DNA of 64,000 nt. Source: Streptomyces changanensis (GTDB taxonomy: Bacteria; Actinomycetota; Actinomycetes; Streptomycetales; Streptomycetaceae). Made by a program: the position numbers and the translations under genes. Of this stretch, positions 26,747-36,063 are shown one piece after another. Location: the NCBI RefSeq assembly GCF_024600715.1, contig NZ_CP102332.1:4340001-4404000 (forward strand), in the 5' to 3' direction. Positions within the stretch are counted from its first letter, which is position 1. Every line of letters starts with the position of its first letter. Under the pieces are notes generated by a model, which did not search any database, was not told the origin of the DNA, and saw only the letters and a program-made list of their open reading frames with translations.

Positions 26747-27815
26747 GCCGCAGGAGCCCCATGACCCCCGTGACCCCAAGGACCCCAACGGCATCGGGGA
26801 GCCCGGCGGTCCCCACAGCCCCTACCGCCCGTACGACGACCCCCGCGAGGCCGTCGCCCCCACCGGTGCCGGCGGCGCGATGGACCTGGCCATGAGCGAG
26901 GCCGAGACACTCGACCGGCGGGAGACCGAACCGACCGGCGAGGAGGGCGTCCCGCCGGGCCCGGGCGGCAGGCCGCGCAGCCTGTGGACCGACGCCTGGC
27001 ACCAGCTGCGCCGCAACCCCGTCTTCGTCGTCTCCGCGCTGCTCATCGCCTTCCTGCTGCTCGTCGCCGTCTGGCCGCAGCTGCTCACCGACACCGACCC
27101 GCTCCGCTGCGACCTGGACCGCTCGCAGGAGGGCTCCGCGCCCGGCCACCCCTTCGGCTTCGACACCCAGGGCTGCGACGTGTACGCCCGCACCGTCCAC
27201 GGGGCCCGCGCCTCCATCACCGTCGGCGTCGCCGCCACCTTCGGAGCCGCCCTCCTCGGCAGCCTCCTCGGCGGGCTCGCCGGGTTCTTCGGCGGCTGGG
27301 GCGACGCCCTGCTCTCCCGTACCGCGGACGTCTTCTTCGGCATCCCCGTCGTCCTCGGCGGCCTCGTCTTCCTCTCCGTCGTCACCAGCACCACGGTGTG
27401 GCCCGTCGTCGGCTTCATCGTGCTGCTCGGCTGGCCCCAGATCGCCCGCATCGCCCGCGGCTCGGTGATCACCGCGAAACAGCACGACTACGTCCAGGCG
27501 GCCCGCTCCCTGGGCGCCGGCAGCGGCCGGCTGATGCTGCGCCACGTCGCCCCCAACGCCGTGGCCCCGGTCATCGTCGTCGCGACGATCGCGCTGGGCA
27601 CGTACATCGCCCTGGAGGCGACCCTGTCGTTCCTCGGCGTCGGCCTGCGCCCGCCCACGGTCTCCTGGGGGATCGACATCTCCAACGCCGCTCCGCAGAT
27701 CCGCAACGCCCCCCACATGCTGCTGTGGCCCGCGGGCGCGCTGAGCGTCACGGTGCTCGCCTTCATCATGCTCGGCGACGCGGTCCGCGACGCCCTCGAC
27801 CCCAAGCTGCGCTGA
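26739..27815 (+). CDS. Peptide ABC transporter permease, DppC type, with long N-terminal tail
   Basis: A 358-residue permease. The first 75 residues or so are hydrophilic and Pro/Asp/Glu-rich (repeats of DPRDPKDP type) and must lie in the cytoplasm. The conserved OppC_N part then starts with LWTDAWHQLRRNPVFVVSALLIAFLLL. The EAA loop is DYVQAARSLGAGSGRLMLRHVAPN. The protein ends DALDPKLR. ATG 26739 overlaps the end of the preceding permease gene by 8 bp, so translation is coupled. The tail is longer than in typical DppC proteins and its role is unknown. Confidence 0.88.
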   Translation: MPEPQEPHDPRDPKDPNGIGEPGGPHSPYRPYDDPREAVAPTGAGGAMDLAMSEAETLDRRETEPTGEEGVPPGPGGRPRSLWTDAWHQLRRNPVFVVSALLIAFLLLVAVWPQLLTDTDPLRCDLDRSQEGSAPGHPFGFDTQGCDVYARTVHGARASITVGVAATFGAALLGSLLGGLAGFFGGWGDALLSRTADVFFGIPVVLGGLVFLSVVTSTTVWPVVGFIVLLGWPQIARIARGSVITAKQHDYVQAARSLGAGSGRLMLRHVAPNAVAPVIVVATIALGTYIALEATLSFLGVGLRPPTVSWGIDISNAAPQIRNAPHMLLWPAGALSVTVLAFIMLGDAVRDALDPKLR

Positions 27816-27827
27816 GGAGCCGCCGCC

Positions 27828-28838
27828 ATGCTGCTCGAAGTCCGCGACCTCCACGTCGAGTTCCGCACCCGCGAGGGCGTGGCCAAGGCCGTCAACGGCG
27901 TCAGCTACGCCGTCGACGAGGGCGAGACCCTCGCCGTGCTCGGCGAGTCAGGATCCGGCAAGTCCGTCACCGCCCAGGCGGTCATGGGCATCCTCGACGT
28001 GCCGCCCGGCCGGATCACCGGCGGACGGATCCTCTTCCAGGGACGCGACCTGCTGACCCTCAGGGAGGAGGAGCGCCGCAAGGTCCGCGGCGCCCGGATG
28101 GCGATGGTCTTCCAGGACGCGCTGTCCGCCCTCAACCCCGTGCTCACCGTCGGCGACCAGCTCGCCGAGATGTTCACCGTCCACCGCGGCGCGTCGAAGA
28201 AGGAGGCTCGCGCCCGGGCCGTCGAGCTGATGGACCGCGTCCGCATCCCCGCCGCGCTCGAACGCGTCGGCCAGTACCCGCACCAGTTCAGCGGCGGCAT
28301 GCGCCAACGCGTCATGATCGCCATGGCGATGGCCCTGGAACCCGCCCTCATCATCGCCGACGAGCCCACCACCGCCCTCGACGTCACCGTCCAGGCCCAG
28401 GTGATGGAGCTGCTCGCGGAGCTCCGGCGGGAGATGCGGATGGGCCTCATCCTCATCACCCACGACCTCGGCGTCGTCGCCGACGTCGCCGACCGCATCG
28501 CCGTCATGTACGCCGGCCGGATCGTCGAGACCGCCCCCGTCCACGACCTGTACCGGGCGCCCGCGCACCCCTACACCCGGGGCCTGCTGGACTCCATCCC
28601 GCGCCTGGACCAGAAGGGCCGCGAGCTGTACGCGATCCGGGGGCTGCCACCGAGCCTCACCGCCATCCCCTCGGGCTGCCCCTTCCACCCACGCTGCCCC
28701 CGGGCCCGCGACGTCTGCCGCACCGACGTCCCCCCGCTGTACGAGGTCTCCGCGGAACGCCGCAGCGCCTGCCACTTCTGGCGGGAGACCCTCCACGAGG
28801 AGCCCTCCGGCAAGGAGCCCGCCGATGCCCCACGCTGA
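27828..28838 (+). CDS. Peptide ABC transporter ATP-binding protein, DppD type
   Basis: A 336-residue ATPase: Walker A GESGSGKS, signature FSGGMRQR, Walker [20 protein letters not shown], and a C-terminal oligo_HPY region with Cys residues ([16 protein letters not shown]). It begins 12 nt after the permease gene with GAGGAG upstream. Its end overlaps the next ATPase gene by 14 bp. Strong similarity to BldKD throughout is visible (HRGASKKEA... [10 protein letters not shown] versus [10 protein letters not shown]). Confidence 0.92.
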   Translation: MLLEVRDLHVEFRTREGVAKAVNGVSYAVDEGETLAVLGESGSGKSVTAQAVMGILDVPPGRITGGRILFQGRDLLTLREEERRKVRGARMAMVFQDALSALNPVLTVGDQLAEMFTVHRGASKKEARARAVELMDRVRIPAALERVGQYPHQFSGGMRQRVMIAMAMALEPALIIADEPTTALDVTVQAQVMELLAELRREMRMGLILITHDLGVVADVADRIAVMYAGRIVETAPVHDLYRAPAHPYTRGLLDSIPRLDQKGRELYAIRGLPPSLTAIPSGCPFHPRCPRARDVCRTDVPPLYEVSAERRSACHFWRETLHEEPSGKEPADAPR

Positions 28839-29946
28839 GCCGGTCCTGGAGGTCCGGGACCTCGTCAAGCACTACCCCCTCACCCAGGGCGTCCTGTTCC
28901 GCAAGCAGGTGGGCGCCGTCAAGGCGGTCGACGGGGTCTCCTTCGAGGTGGGGCAGGGCGAGACCCTCGGCATCGTCGGCGAGTCCGGCTGCGGGAAGTC
29001 GACCGTCGCCCGGATGCTCGTCCACCTCGAACGCCCCACCTCCGGCACCATCCGCTACCGGGGCGAGGACATCACCCGGCTGTCGGGCCGCGCGCTGAAG
29101 GCCGTGCGGCGCGACATCCAGATGGTCTTCCAGGACCCGTACACCTCCCTCAACCCGCGGATGACGGTCGGCGACATCGTCGGCGAGCCGTACGAGATCC
29201 ACCCCGAGGCCGCCCCGAAGGGCGACCGCCGGCGCCGGGTGCAGGAGCTGCTGGAGGTCGTCGGCCTCAACCCCGAGCACATCAACCGCTATCCGCACCA
29301 GTTCTCCGGCGGACAGCGCCAGCGCATCGGCATCGCCCGCGGCCTCGCCCTGCGGCCCCGGGTCATCGTCGCCGACGAGCCCGTCTCCGCCCTCGACGTC
29401 TCCGTCCAGGCGCAGGTCGTCAACCTGCTGGAACGGCTCCAGGACGAGTTCGGACTCAGTTACGTCTTCATCGCGCACGACCTGTCGATCGTCCGGCACA
29501 TCTCCGACCGGATCGGCGTCATGTACCTCGGCCGCATCGTGGAGACGGGGACCGACAACGAGATCTACGACCACCCCACCCACCCGTACACACAGGCGCT
29601 GCTCTCCGCCGTCCCCGTGCCCGACCCGCGGGCGCGGGAGCACCGCGAGCGGATCCTGCTCAGCGGCGACGTGCCGTCCCCGGCCGACCCGCCCTCCGGG
29701 TGCCGGTTCCGCACCCGCTGCTGGAAGGCGCGCGAGCGGTGCGCGCTGGAGGTGCCGCTGCTCGCCGTACCGGCCGTGTTCCGGGACGCGGCCACCCCGG
29801 CGCGGCACGACTCGGCGTGCCACTTCGCCGAGGAGATGCACGTGGTGCCGGGCGACACGACGGCCCGGGTCGGGGAGGTGGCGCCGCGGGGGGAGGCCCC
29901 GCCCGCCCCGCCGGGGCCCGGGGCCGGCGACCCGGGGCCCGTGTAA
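28825..29946 (+). CDS. Peptide ABC transporter ATP-binding protein, DppF type
   Basis: A 373-residue ATPase: [24 protein letters not shown] at the N-terminus, Walker A GESGCGKS, signature FSGGQRQR, Walker [20 protein letters not shown], and [16 protein letters not shown] near the C-terminus. The last 40 residues are Pro/Gly-rich and probably disordered. It overlaps the previous gene by 14 bp and is the last gene of the operon. The close similarity to BldKE over the whole length points to duplication of the transporter. Confidence 0.92.
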   Translation: MPHAEPVLEVRDLVKHYPLTQGVLFRKQVGAVKAVDGVSFEVGQGETLGIVGESGCGKSTVARMLVHLERPTSGTIRYRGEDITRLSGRALKAVRRDIQMVFQDPYTSLNPRMTVGDIVGEPYEIHPEAAPKGDRRRRVQELLEVVGLNPEHINRYPHQFSGGQRQRIGIARGLALRPRVIVADEPVSALDVSVQAQVVNLLERLQDEFGLSYVFIAHDLSIVRHISDRIGVMYLGRIVETGTDNEIYDHPTHPYTQALLSAVPVPDPRAREHRERILLSGDVPSPADPPSGCRFRTRCWKARERCALEVPLLAVPAVFRDAATPARHDSACHFAEEMHVVPGDTTARVGEVAPRGEAPPAPPGPGAGDPGPV

Positions 29947-30025
29947 CCGACAGGACACGGCGACGACCCCGTACCGATATACGGACGCGCCACCCTGGTG
30001 GGCGTACGGCCGTGCGGGTGCCGTG

Positions 30026-30061
30026 GACCGGCCGGGGCGCACCACGTCGCCCCGGCCGGTC
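30026..30061. terminator. Bidirectional terminator between the second transporter operon and the S9 peptidase
   Basis: A perfect 14-bp inverted repeat GACCGGCCGGGGCG / CGCCCCGGCCGGTC with an 8-nt loop, between convergent genes. Confidence 0.8.
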
Positions 30062-30081
30062 GCACCCGGGCCCACGGGGGC

Positions 30082-32223
30082 TCACCCCGCGGGGAGTGCC
30101 CGGCGCAGGAAGTCGAGTTGGAGCAGCAGCAGGTTCTCCGCGACCTGTTCCTGCGGCGTCATATGCGTCACGCCCGTCAGCGGGACCACCTCATGGGGGC
30201 GGCCCGCCGCGAGCAGGGCCGAGGACAGCCGCAGCGTATGGGCGACGACCACGTTGTCGTCCGCCATCCCATGGATGATCATCATGGGCCGGGCGGGCTC
30301 CCGTGGCTCCACGAGCCCGCCGTCCCACACCAGTGAGTTCGCCCGGTAGACCTCCGGCACGTCCTGGGGCATCCCGCCGAGGTACCGCTCGGTGTAGTGG
30401 GTGTCGTAGAGCCGGTGGTCCGTCACCGGGGCCCCCACCACGGCGGCGTGGAAGACGTCGGGGCGCCGCAGCACCGCGAGCCCCGCCAGGAAGCCGCCGT
30501 AGGACCAGCCCCGGATCGCCACCCGCCCGAGGTCCAGCGGATACCGCCCGGCGAGCCCCCGCAGGGCGGCGACCTGGTCGTCCAGCGCCAGCGTGTGCCG
30601 CCCGGCGATGGCCTTCTCCCAGTCGGGCGAGCGCCCCGGCGTGCCCCGTCCGTCCGCGACGACCACCGCGAACCCCTGGTCGGCGAACCACTGGGAGGTC
30701 AGGTGCCGGTCGTGCGCCGCCACCACCCGCTGCCCGTGCGGGCCCCCGTACGGGTCCATCAGCACCGGCAGGGGCCCGTCCCCCTCCTCGTACCCGTGCG
30801 GCAGCAGCACCGCGCAGGGCACGCGGTGCGGGCCCGACACGGTGAGCGCCAGGCGGGGCGACAGCACGGGCGTCTCGGCGTACGAGGCGACCTCCGCGAG
30901 CGGCTCGCCGTCCCGCAGCACCCGCACCCGCGTCCCCGGCCGGTCGGGCAGCGCCGAGGCGAGGACGGTCACCGGGCCGCCGCGCACCGCGCCGTGGACG
31001 CCCGGCCCCGCCGAGACCCGTTCGGCGCCCCCGGGGCCCACCCGGTACACATGGATCGCGCCAATTTCCGGGTCGTCCGCCGACGCGCCCGCCGAGGCCG
31101 AGACCAGCACGTCACCGTCGCCCACGTCCAGCACCGCCCGCACGTGCAACCGCCCGTCCGTCAGGGGGCGGTCGCCGACGACGAGAACGCGCGCCCCGCC
31201 CTCGTCCGCGACCCGCACGAGCCGCCCGTCGGGTGTCCGGGAGGGAACGCCGGAGACAAGTTCCAGCCAACGGCCGTCCTCCTCCCGGTGGACGGCACGG
31301 GTCGCCCCGCTGTCCGTGTCGACCTCCAGGTACTCCTGCGTGCGCTGGTCACGGGCCTGTACGAGCAGCAGCGGGGGCCCCGCGGCCGACCAGTGCGCCC
31401 GTGCGAGGTACGGGAACCGGCCCCGGTCCCACACGACCTCCGTCCGCGCGCCGTCCGCCACCCCGAGCAGGAACAGGCGCACGTCGGCGTTGTCCGTCCC
31501 CGCCGCCGGGTACGCCACGCGCGCCGGCTCGCGCTCCGGGTGCGCGGGGTCGGCGATCCACCACCCCTCCACGGCGGCGTTGTCGACCCGCGCCACGAGC
31601 AGCCGGTCGGAGTCCGGCGACCACCAGAAGCCCCGCGAGCGGTCCATCGACTCGGCCGCCACGTGTTCCGCCGTCCCGTAGGCCACGTGCTCGCCCTCGG
31701 GCTCGGCGAGCGCCCGGTCCGCCCCGTCGCCGTCCTCGACCGGGACCACCCGCAGCGCCCCGTCCGACACGTACGCCACGAGCCGGCCGTCCGGCGACGG
31801 CCGCGGGTCGAGCACCGGCCCGCGCGCGGGCAGCGGGCGCGTCGTCCCGGCCCGCAGCTCGGCGACGTACAACCGCCCGGACAGGGCGAACGCCGCCAAC
31901 TCGACCGCCGCGTCGACCGCGTAGCCGACCACGCCCCGCGCCACCTCACGGCTGCGCTCCCGGCGCGTGCGCTCCTGCGCCGACAGCCGCTCACCGGCCC
32001 CGCCCAGCAACTCCCGCGGGTCGGCGGCGACCCGCTCGCGCACCTCCCCGCCGGCCAGGTCCAGGACGTACAGCCGGTGCGCCGGCTCCGTCCCCGAGGG
32101 CGAACGCAGGAAGACGACCCGGGAACCGTCGGGTGACACGGTGAACGACCGTGGTGCTCCCAGGGCGTAGCGCCGGGTCCGCGCGTACTGGCGGGGGAAC
32201 GAGCTCTGCTGCCGCGAGGTCAT
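30082..32223 (-). CDS. S9 family peptidase (prolyl oligopeptidase / dipeptidyl-peptidase IV type)
   Basis: A 713-residue serine peptidase without a signal peptide, so probably cytoplasmic. The N-terminal two thirds are a DPP-IV-like beta-propeller (repeated DGSRVVFLRS / SPDGRLVAYVS patterns). The C-terminal alpha/beta-hydrolase domain carries the nucleophile in GWSYGGF, the acid in IIHGMADDNVV and the histidine in PLTGVTHM. S9 enzymes cleave short peptides, often after proline. Its place at the end of two peptide-importer operons suggests that it degrades imported peptides, although it is on the other strand. ATG 32223 is chosen. A -10-like TAGTTT lies 7 nt before it and there is no ribosome site, so the mRNA may be leaderless. 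Confidence 0.9.
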   Translation of the reverse strand: MTSRQQSSFPRQYARTRRYALGAPRSFTVSPDGSRVVFLRSPSGTEPAHRLYVLDLAGGEVRERVAADPRELLGGAGERLSAQERTRRERSREVARGVVGYAVDAAVELAAFALSGRLYVAELRAGTTRPLPARGPVLDPRPSPDGRLVAYVSDGALRVVPVEDGDGADRALAEPEGEHVAYGTAEHVAAESMDRSRGFWWSPDSDRLLVARVDNAAVEGWWIADPAHPEREPARVAYPAAGTDNADVRLFLLGVADGARTEVVWDRGRFPYLARAHWSAAGPPLLLVQARDQRTQEYLEVDTDSGATRAVHREEDGRWLELVSGVPSRTPDGRLVRVADEGGARVLVVGDRPLTDGRLHVRAVLDVGDGDVLVSASAGASADDPEIGAIHVYRVGPGGAERVSAGPGVHGAVRGGPVTVLASALPDRPGTRVRVLRDGEPLAEVASYAETPVLSPRLALTVSGPHRVPCAVLLPHGYEEGDGPLPVLMDPYGGPHGQRVVAAHDRHLTSQWFADQGFAVVVADGRGTPGRSPDWEKAIAGRHTLALDDQVAALRGLAGRYPLDLGRVAIRGWSYGGFLAGLAVLRRPDVFHAAVVGAPVTDHRLYDTHYTERYLGGMPQDVPEVYRANSLVWDGGLVEPREPARPMMIIHGMADDNVVVAHTLRLSSALLAAGRPHEVVPLTGVTHMTPQEQVAENLLLLQLDFLRRALPAG

Positions 32224-32230
32224 GTGACCG

Positions 32231-32236
32231 AAACTA
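32231..32236 (-). promoter_or_regulatory. Candidate -10 box (TAGTTT) for a leaderless S9 peptidase mRNA
   Basis: TAGTTT on the minus strand lies 7 nt before the ATG at 32223. Confidence 0.35.
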
Positions 32237-32293
32237 GCGGCTGTGCGCCCCCCAATGCTGCCGTGCACCGATCGATGCGTACGAACGGAAAGT

Positions 32294-32299
32294 TATGAT
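32294..32299 (+). promoter_or_regulatory. Candidate -10 box (TATGAT) for the small membrane protein gene
   Basis: TATGAT is a near-consensus housekeeping -10 in an otherwise GC-rich divergent intergenic region, 79 nt before the start codon at 32379. The -35 is weak. Confidence 0.45.
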
Positions 32300-32378
32300 C
32301 CGTAGCGCAAGGTGGGTAAGTACCTCCTGGCACATGCGCGCTGCCCGTTCCGACCGACACGTATGGAGGTGAACCGCC

Positions 32379-32573
32379 GTGGCACTCTCGATTTCGGCGG
32401 TGGTGCTGCTGGCGATCGTCGTCTTCCTGCTCATCCGGAAATCGGGTCTGAAGGCCGGGCATGCGGTCGTGTGCATGCTGCTGGGCTTCTACCTGGCGAG
32501 TTCCTCCATCGCCCCCACCGTCAGCCAGCTGACCACCAGCGTCGCCGGCATGATCGGGAACCTCAAGTTCTAG
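32379..32573 (+). CDS. Small membrane protein, 64 residues
   Basis: Nearly all of the protein is hydrophobic. The first segment MALSISAVVLLAIVVFLLI is followed by RKSGLKAGH and a second segment AVVCMLLGFYLASSSIAP, then a short amphipathic tail. It is predicted to be a hairpin of two membrane helices. GTG 32379 has a strong GGAGGTG site. I recall similar 60-65-residue proteins as widespread in streptomycetes and on their plasmids, but no function is known to me. It ends 48 nt before mshB, which has its own candidate promoter. Confidence 0.75.
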   Translation: MALSISAVVLLAIVVFLLIRKSGLKAGHAVVCMLLGFYLASSSIAPTVSQLTTSVAGMIGNLKF

Positions 32574-32609
32574 CGAGCGCACCTCCCCGGGGTCCCTCGC
32601 CGGACCTCG

Positions 32610-32615
32610 TAGGGT
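32610..32615 (+). promoter_or_regulatory. Candidate -10 box (TAGGGT) for a leaderless mshB mRNA
   Basis: TAGGGT lies 6 nt before ATG 32622, and no ribosome-binding sequence precedes the ATG. Confidence 0.4.
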
Positions 32616-32621
32616 GTCCGT

Positions 32622-33512
32622 ATGACGGATCTCCCCGCCCGTCGTCTGCTCCTGGTGCACGCGCACCCCGACGACGAGTCGATCAACAACGGCGCCACCA
32701 TGGCCAGGTACGCGGCCGAAGGCGCCCAGGTCACGCTCGTGACCTGCACACGCGGCGAGGAGGGCGAGGTCGTCCCGCCCTCCCTCGCCCACCTCGCACC
32801 CGACCGCGACGACCGCCTCGGGCCGCACCGCGTCGGTGAACTCGCCGCCGCGATGAGGGAGCTGGGCGTCACCGACCACCGCTTCCTCGGCGGCCCCGGG
32901 CGCTTCCGCGACTCCGGGATGATGGGCGTCCCGCAGAACCACCGCGAGGGCTCCTTCTACGGCACCCCCGTCGACGAGGCGGCCGCCCACCTGGTCGACA
33001 TCGTCCGGGAGGTCCGCCCGCAGGTCCTGGTGACCTACGACCCCGACGGCGGGTACGGCCACCCCGACCACATCCAGGCCCACCGCGTCGCCGTCCGCGC
33101 CGCCGAACTGGCCGCCGACCCCGCGTACCGCCCCGACGCCGGCACCCCGCACGCCATCGCGAAGGTCTACTGGAACCGCGTGCCGCGCTCGGTCGCCGAG
33201 GAGGGCTTCGCCGCCCTGCGCGCCGCGACCGGCGTGACGTTCCCCGGCATCGCGGACATCGGCGACGTCCCGGGCGTGGTCGACGACGCGCTGGTCACCA
33301 CGGAGATCGACGGCACGGCGTACGCGGACCGGAAGATCGCCGCCCTGTGTGCCCACGCCACACAAATCAGTGTGCAGGACAGGTTCTTCGCCCTCTCCAA
33401 CCACCTGGGGCAGCCCGTCTTCGTCCGTGAGTACTACCAGTTGGTCCACGGCCCGTCCGGTGCGCCGGACGGGGAGCGCGAGACCGACCTCTTCGCGGGG
33501 GTGGAGGCGTGA
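32622..33512 (+). CDS. mshB: MshB: GlcNAc-inositol deacetylase of mycothiol synthesis
   Basis: A 296-residue zinc deacetylase (PIG-L/LmbE family) that removes the acetyl group from N-acetylglucosaminyl-inositol, the second committed step of mycothiol synthesis. The zinc motif AHPDDE (about 13-18) with the catalytic Asp, and the third zinc ligand in [12 protein letters not shown] (about 144-155), are intact. The length and the MshB-specific features ([38 protein letters not shown]) fit the family well. Mycothiol is the main thiol of actinobacteria. It overlaps the next gene (DUF6113) by 4 bp. In mycobacteria mshB is likewise followed by such a membrane protein. Confidence 0.95.
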   Translation: MTDLPARRLLLVHAHPDDESINNGATMARYAAEGAQVTLVTCTRGEEGEVVPPSLAHLAPDRDDRLGPHRVGELAAAMRELGVTDHRFLGGPGRFRDSGMMGVPQNHREGSFYGTPVDEAAAHLVDIVREVRPQVLVTYDPDGGYGHPDHIQAHRVAVRAAELAADPAYRPDAGTPHAIAKVYWNRVPRSVAEEGFAALRAATGVTFPGIADIGDVPGVVDDALVTTEIDGTAYADRKIAALCAHATQISVQDRFFALSNHLGQPVFVREYYQLVHGPSGAPDGERETDLFAGVEA

Positions 33513-33880
33513 GCACCGCGACGAAGGCCGCCGTCCACGCCGTCCTCGTCGTCCTCGGTGTCCTCGTCGGGCTGGCAGGGGCGCTGGTCCAGGGCGCCTT
33601 CCTCCCCGGCGGGTTGCTGCTCGCCCTCCTGGCCGGCGCCGCGCTGTTCCACGGGGGTCTGCGGGCGGCCGGCGGGCAGGCGGGCGTCATGACGTCCGGC
33701 CTCGGCTGGCTCGCGGCGGTCGTGGCGGTCGGTTTCGGCCGCGGCGAGGGGGACAAGGTCTTCTGGGGCGGCCTCGCCGACCTGGTGTTCGTCCTCGGCG
33801 GCATGGCGCTCGCTGTGATGTGCGCCACTTACTCCACTCTCCCCCAACAGCGCGGCCGCGCACGGGCACTTGACAGGTGA
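33509..33880 (+). CDS. DUF6113-type membrane protein
   Basis: A 123-residue membrane protein with about four hydrophobic segments ([77 protein letters not shown]). GTG 33509 overlaps the mshB stop (GTGA), so it is translationally coupled to mshB. The pairing of mshB with this kind of small membrane protein is conserved in actinobacteria as I recall (Rv1170-Rv1171). The function is unknown. Confidence 0.8.
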   Translation: MSTATKAAVHAVLVVLGVLVGLAGALVQGAFLPGGLLLALLAGAALFHGGLRAAGGQAGVMTSGLGWLAAVVAVGFGRGEGDKVFWGGLADLVFVLGGMALAVMCATYSTLPQQRGRARALDR

Positions 33881-34022
33881 CCTGCCCGAACTTGGGCGGC
33901 AATGCCCGGTGATGTTCCCCTGGTCGCGGGTGGTTCCGTGACCGCGGCCAGTATGGTGGTGCGCGCCGCCGGGCGCCCGTGGGTGTGAGAGCGGGCGGCG
34001 GAGCCAACCGGGAGAGCCTGCT

Positions 34023-36032
34023 TTGAGCCGTGAAACTGACACCTCGTCCTCCGGGCCCCAGGGGCGTGGCGGAGCCGCCTACCCCTCGGGGACCCCGCCG
34101 TACGGGTCGCCCCAGTACCAGGAGGCGTCCGGGTCCGGCGCGCCCGCGCAGCCCGAGGAGAAGAAGACCGAGACGACGCTGACGACCCGCATCCGGATCA
34201 ACATCCCCGGATCGCGGCCCATCCCGCCGGTCGTCGTCCGCAAGCCCGTCGCCGCCGAGGACCAGGAGGCGGCCGAGGGCGAGCCGCAGCCGGAGCGCCC
34301 CGCCGAGCGCACGGCGGCGACGCCCCGCCCCGAGGTGGCGGAACCCGAACCGGCGGCGCCGCAGGAGTCCACCAGCGCCTGGTTCGCCCCGCGCAGGCCC
34401 CCGGCCGCCGCGCCGCAGGCCGCGGCGCCCAGGAACGCGCCGCGGCCGCCCGCAGCGGGCGGCCCCGCCCGCGACGGCGGTACGGGCACCCCCGCCTTCG
34501 GCACGCCGGCCTTCGGCACCCCCGCGGCGGGCACGCCCGCGGTCGGCGGCGGTGCCCCCGCACGCGCCGGGGCCAACGGCTCGGGGTACGCCGCGACGGC
34601 GGGAGCCCCGCCGCGCCAGGGCGGCCCCGCGCGGCGCGACCCCTCCTCCCCGGACGGCGGGAGTGGCGGTACCGGACACCCGGGCACGCCCGCCACGCCG
34701 TACTTCTCGGACGGGCCCGAGCCGCCCTCCGGCCCGACGACGGGTCCGGCGCCGGGCACGGTCGAGGTGCCGCCCGCCGCCGACGGCGGCCCCGTGGGCG
34801 CGTTCTCCGACGACACCGCGATCCTCACCCCGCAGCAGCCCCACCCCGGACCGGCGCCCACGCAGGTCTCCGGTGCGACGCTCACCAGCGGCATCCCCGT
34901 GGCCCCCCAGGACCACCACGAGGCGCCGTCGCCGTTCCCGATGTCGGGCCCGGCCCGCGCGGCGGACGACCCCGCCGGCCCGGACGCGTTCGACGCGTAC
35001 CCGCCGGCCCTCGACGAGCCCGCGCCGCAGGCCCCCGCGCCGACCCCACCGCCGGCCACGCGCGCGGCGCCCGCGCCGAAGAAGAAGGGCCGCTCCAAGC
35101 TGGTCCTCCTCGGCGTCGCCACGGTCACCCTGGCCGGCCTCGCCTACGGCGCCGGGCTGCTCCTCAACCAGGCCGACGTGCCGAAGGGCACCACGGTCCT
35201 CGGCGTCGACATCGGCGGCTCGACGAAGGAGGAGGCCGTCCGCAAGCTCGACGCCGCCCTCGGCGGGCGCGCCACCACGCCGCTGAAGCTCGACGTGGGC
35301 GGCACGGACCGGAGCCTCGCCCCCGACAAGGCCGGCCTGTCCCTCGACAGCCAGGCCACCGTCCGGGCGGCCGCGGGCAGCGACTACAACCCCGTGTCGG
35401 TGATCGGCTCGCTCTTCGGCGTCGAACGCGTCGCGCAGCCGGTCATCCCCGTGGACGAGGAGAAGCTCGGCGTCGCCCTGAGCGACCTGGCCGGCGGCTC
35501 CGGCTCGGTCGCCGAGGGCACCGTCAAGTTCGCCCCCGGCAAGGTCGTCCCCGTCCCCGGCAGGGCCGGCACGGCCCTGGACGTCCAGCGGTCCATGCTC
35601 TTCGTCAAGGACGCGTACCGGGCGCAGGTCGAGACGGGCAAGCCGAACGTCGTCGAACTCCCCGTCGCGACCCGCGAACCGACGATCAAGCAGGAGGAGA
35701 TCGACCGGGCCGTGGCGGAGTTCGCCGAGCCCGCCATGTCCGACCTGGTCACCATCCGCGCGGGCGGCCGGGAGATCCAGTTCGGCCCGCAGCGGTCGCT
35801 GCCGCAGATCCTCTCCATGAAGCCGGTCGACGGGAAGCTCGTCCCGTACTACGACAAGGAGGCCATCAACCGCCTCCTGGACGGCGTCTTCGACGGCGTG
35901 ATGATCACGAAGGGCGACGGCAAGAAGCACCAGCTGTCCGCCGACGACGTGGCCAGCGCCATGCAGAAGGCGCTCATGGGCAAGAACCGGGCGGAGCGCA
36001 CGGTCACCATCGAGCTCGACCCGCAGGGCTGA
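34023..36032 (+). CDS. Membrane-anchored protein with YoaR-like peptidoglycan-binding domain
   Basis: A 669-residue type II membrane protein. Residues 1 to about 350 are a disordered cytoplasmic region, very rich in Pro, Ala and Gly (for example TPAFGTPAFGTPAAGTPAVG). One membrane helix (LVLLGVATVTLAGLAYGAGLLL, about 360-382) is followed by an external part of about 285 residues. That part starts GTTVLGVDIGGSTKEEAVRKLDAAL, the beginning of the PG_binding_4 domain found in VanW/YoaR proteins. A second such repeat follows (about 560-665). The VanW domain itself is absent. It probably binds cell wall. TTG 34023 is taken as start because GGGAGAG lies at the right distance and the MSRETD start is family-like. 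The next gene is convergent. Confidence 0.75.
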   Translation: MSRETDTSSSGPQGRGGAAYPSGTPPYGSPQYQEASGSGAPAQPEEKKTETTLTTRIRINIPGSRPIPPVVVRKPVAAEDQEAAEGEPQPERPAERTAATPRPEVAEPEPAAPQESTSAWFAPRRPPAAAPQAAAPRNAPRPPAAGGPARDGGTGTPAFGTPAFGTPAAGTPAVGGGAPARAGANGSGYAATAGAPPRQGGPARRDPSSPDGGSGGTGHPGTPATPYFSDGPEPPSGPTTGPAPGTVEVPPAADGGPVGAFSDDTAILTPQQPHPGPAPTQVSGATLTSGIPVAPQDHHEAPSPFPMSGPARAADDPAGPDAFDAYPPALDEPAPQAPAPTPPPATRAAPAPKKKGRSKLVLLGVATVTLAGLAYGAGLLLNQADVPKGTTVLGVDIGGSTKEEAVRKLDAALGGRATTPLKLDVGGTDRSLAPDKAGLSLDSQATVRAAAGSDYNPVSVIGSLFGVERVAQPVIPVDEEKLGVALSDLAGGSGSVAEGTVKFAPGKVVPVPGRAGTALDVQRSMLFVKDAYRAQVETGKPNVVELPVATREPTIKQEEIDRAVAEFAEPAMSDLVTIRAGGREIQFGPQRSLPQILSMKPVDGKLVPYYDKEAINRLLDGVFDGVMITKGDGKKHQLSADDVASAMQKALMGKNRAERTVTIELDPQG

Positions 36033-36033
36033 C

Positions 36034-36060
36034 CCGGCGCCCGGGGCGTCCGGGCGCCGG
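36034..36060. terminator. Bidirectional terminator between convergent genes
   Basis: A perfect 11-bp inverted repeat CCGGCGCCCGG / CCGGGCGCCGG with a 5-nt loop, 2 nt after the peptidoglycan-binding gene and 3 nt before the end of the sirB1-like gene. Confidence 0.8.
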
Positions 36061-36063
36061 CGT

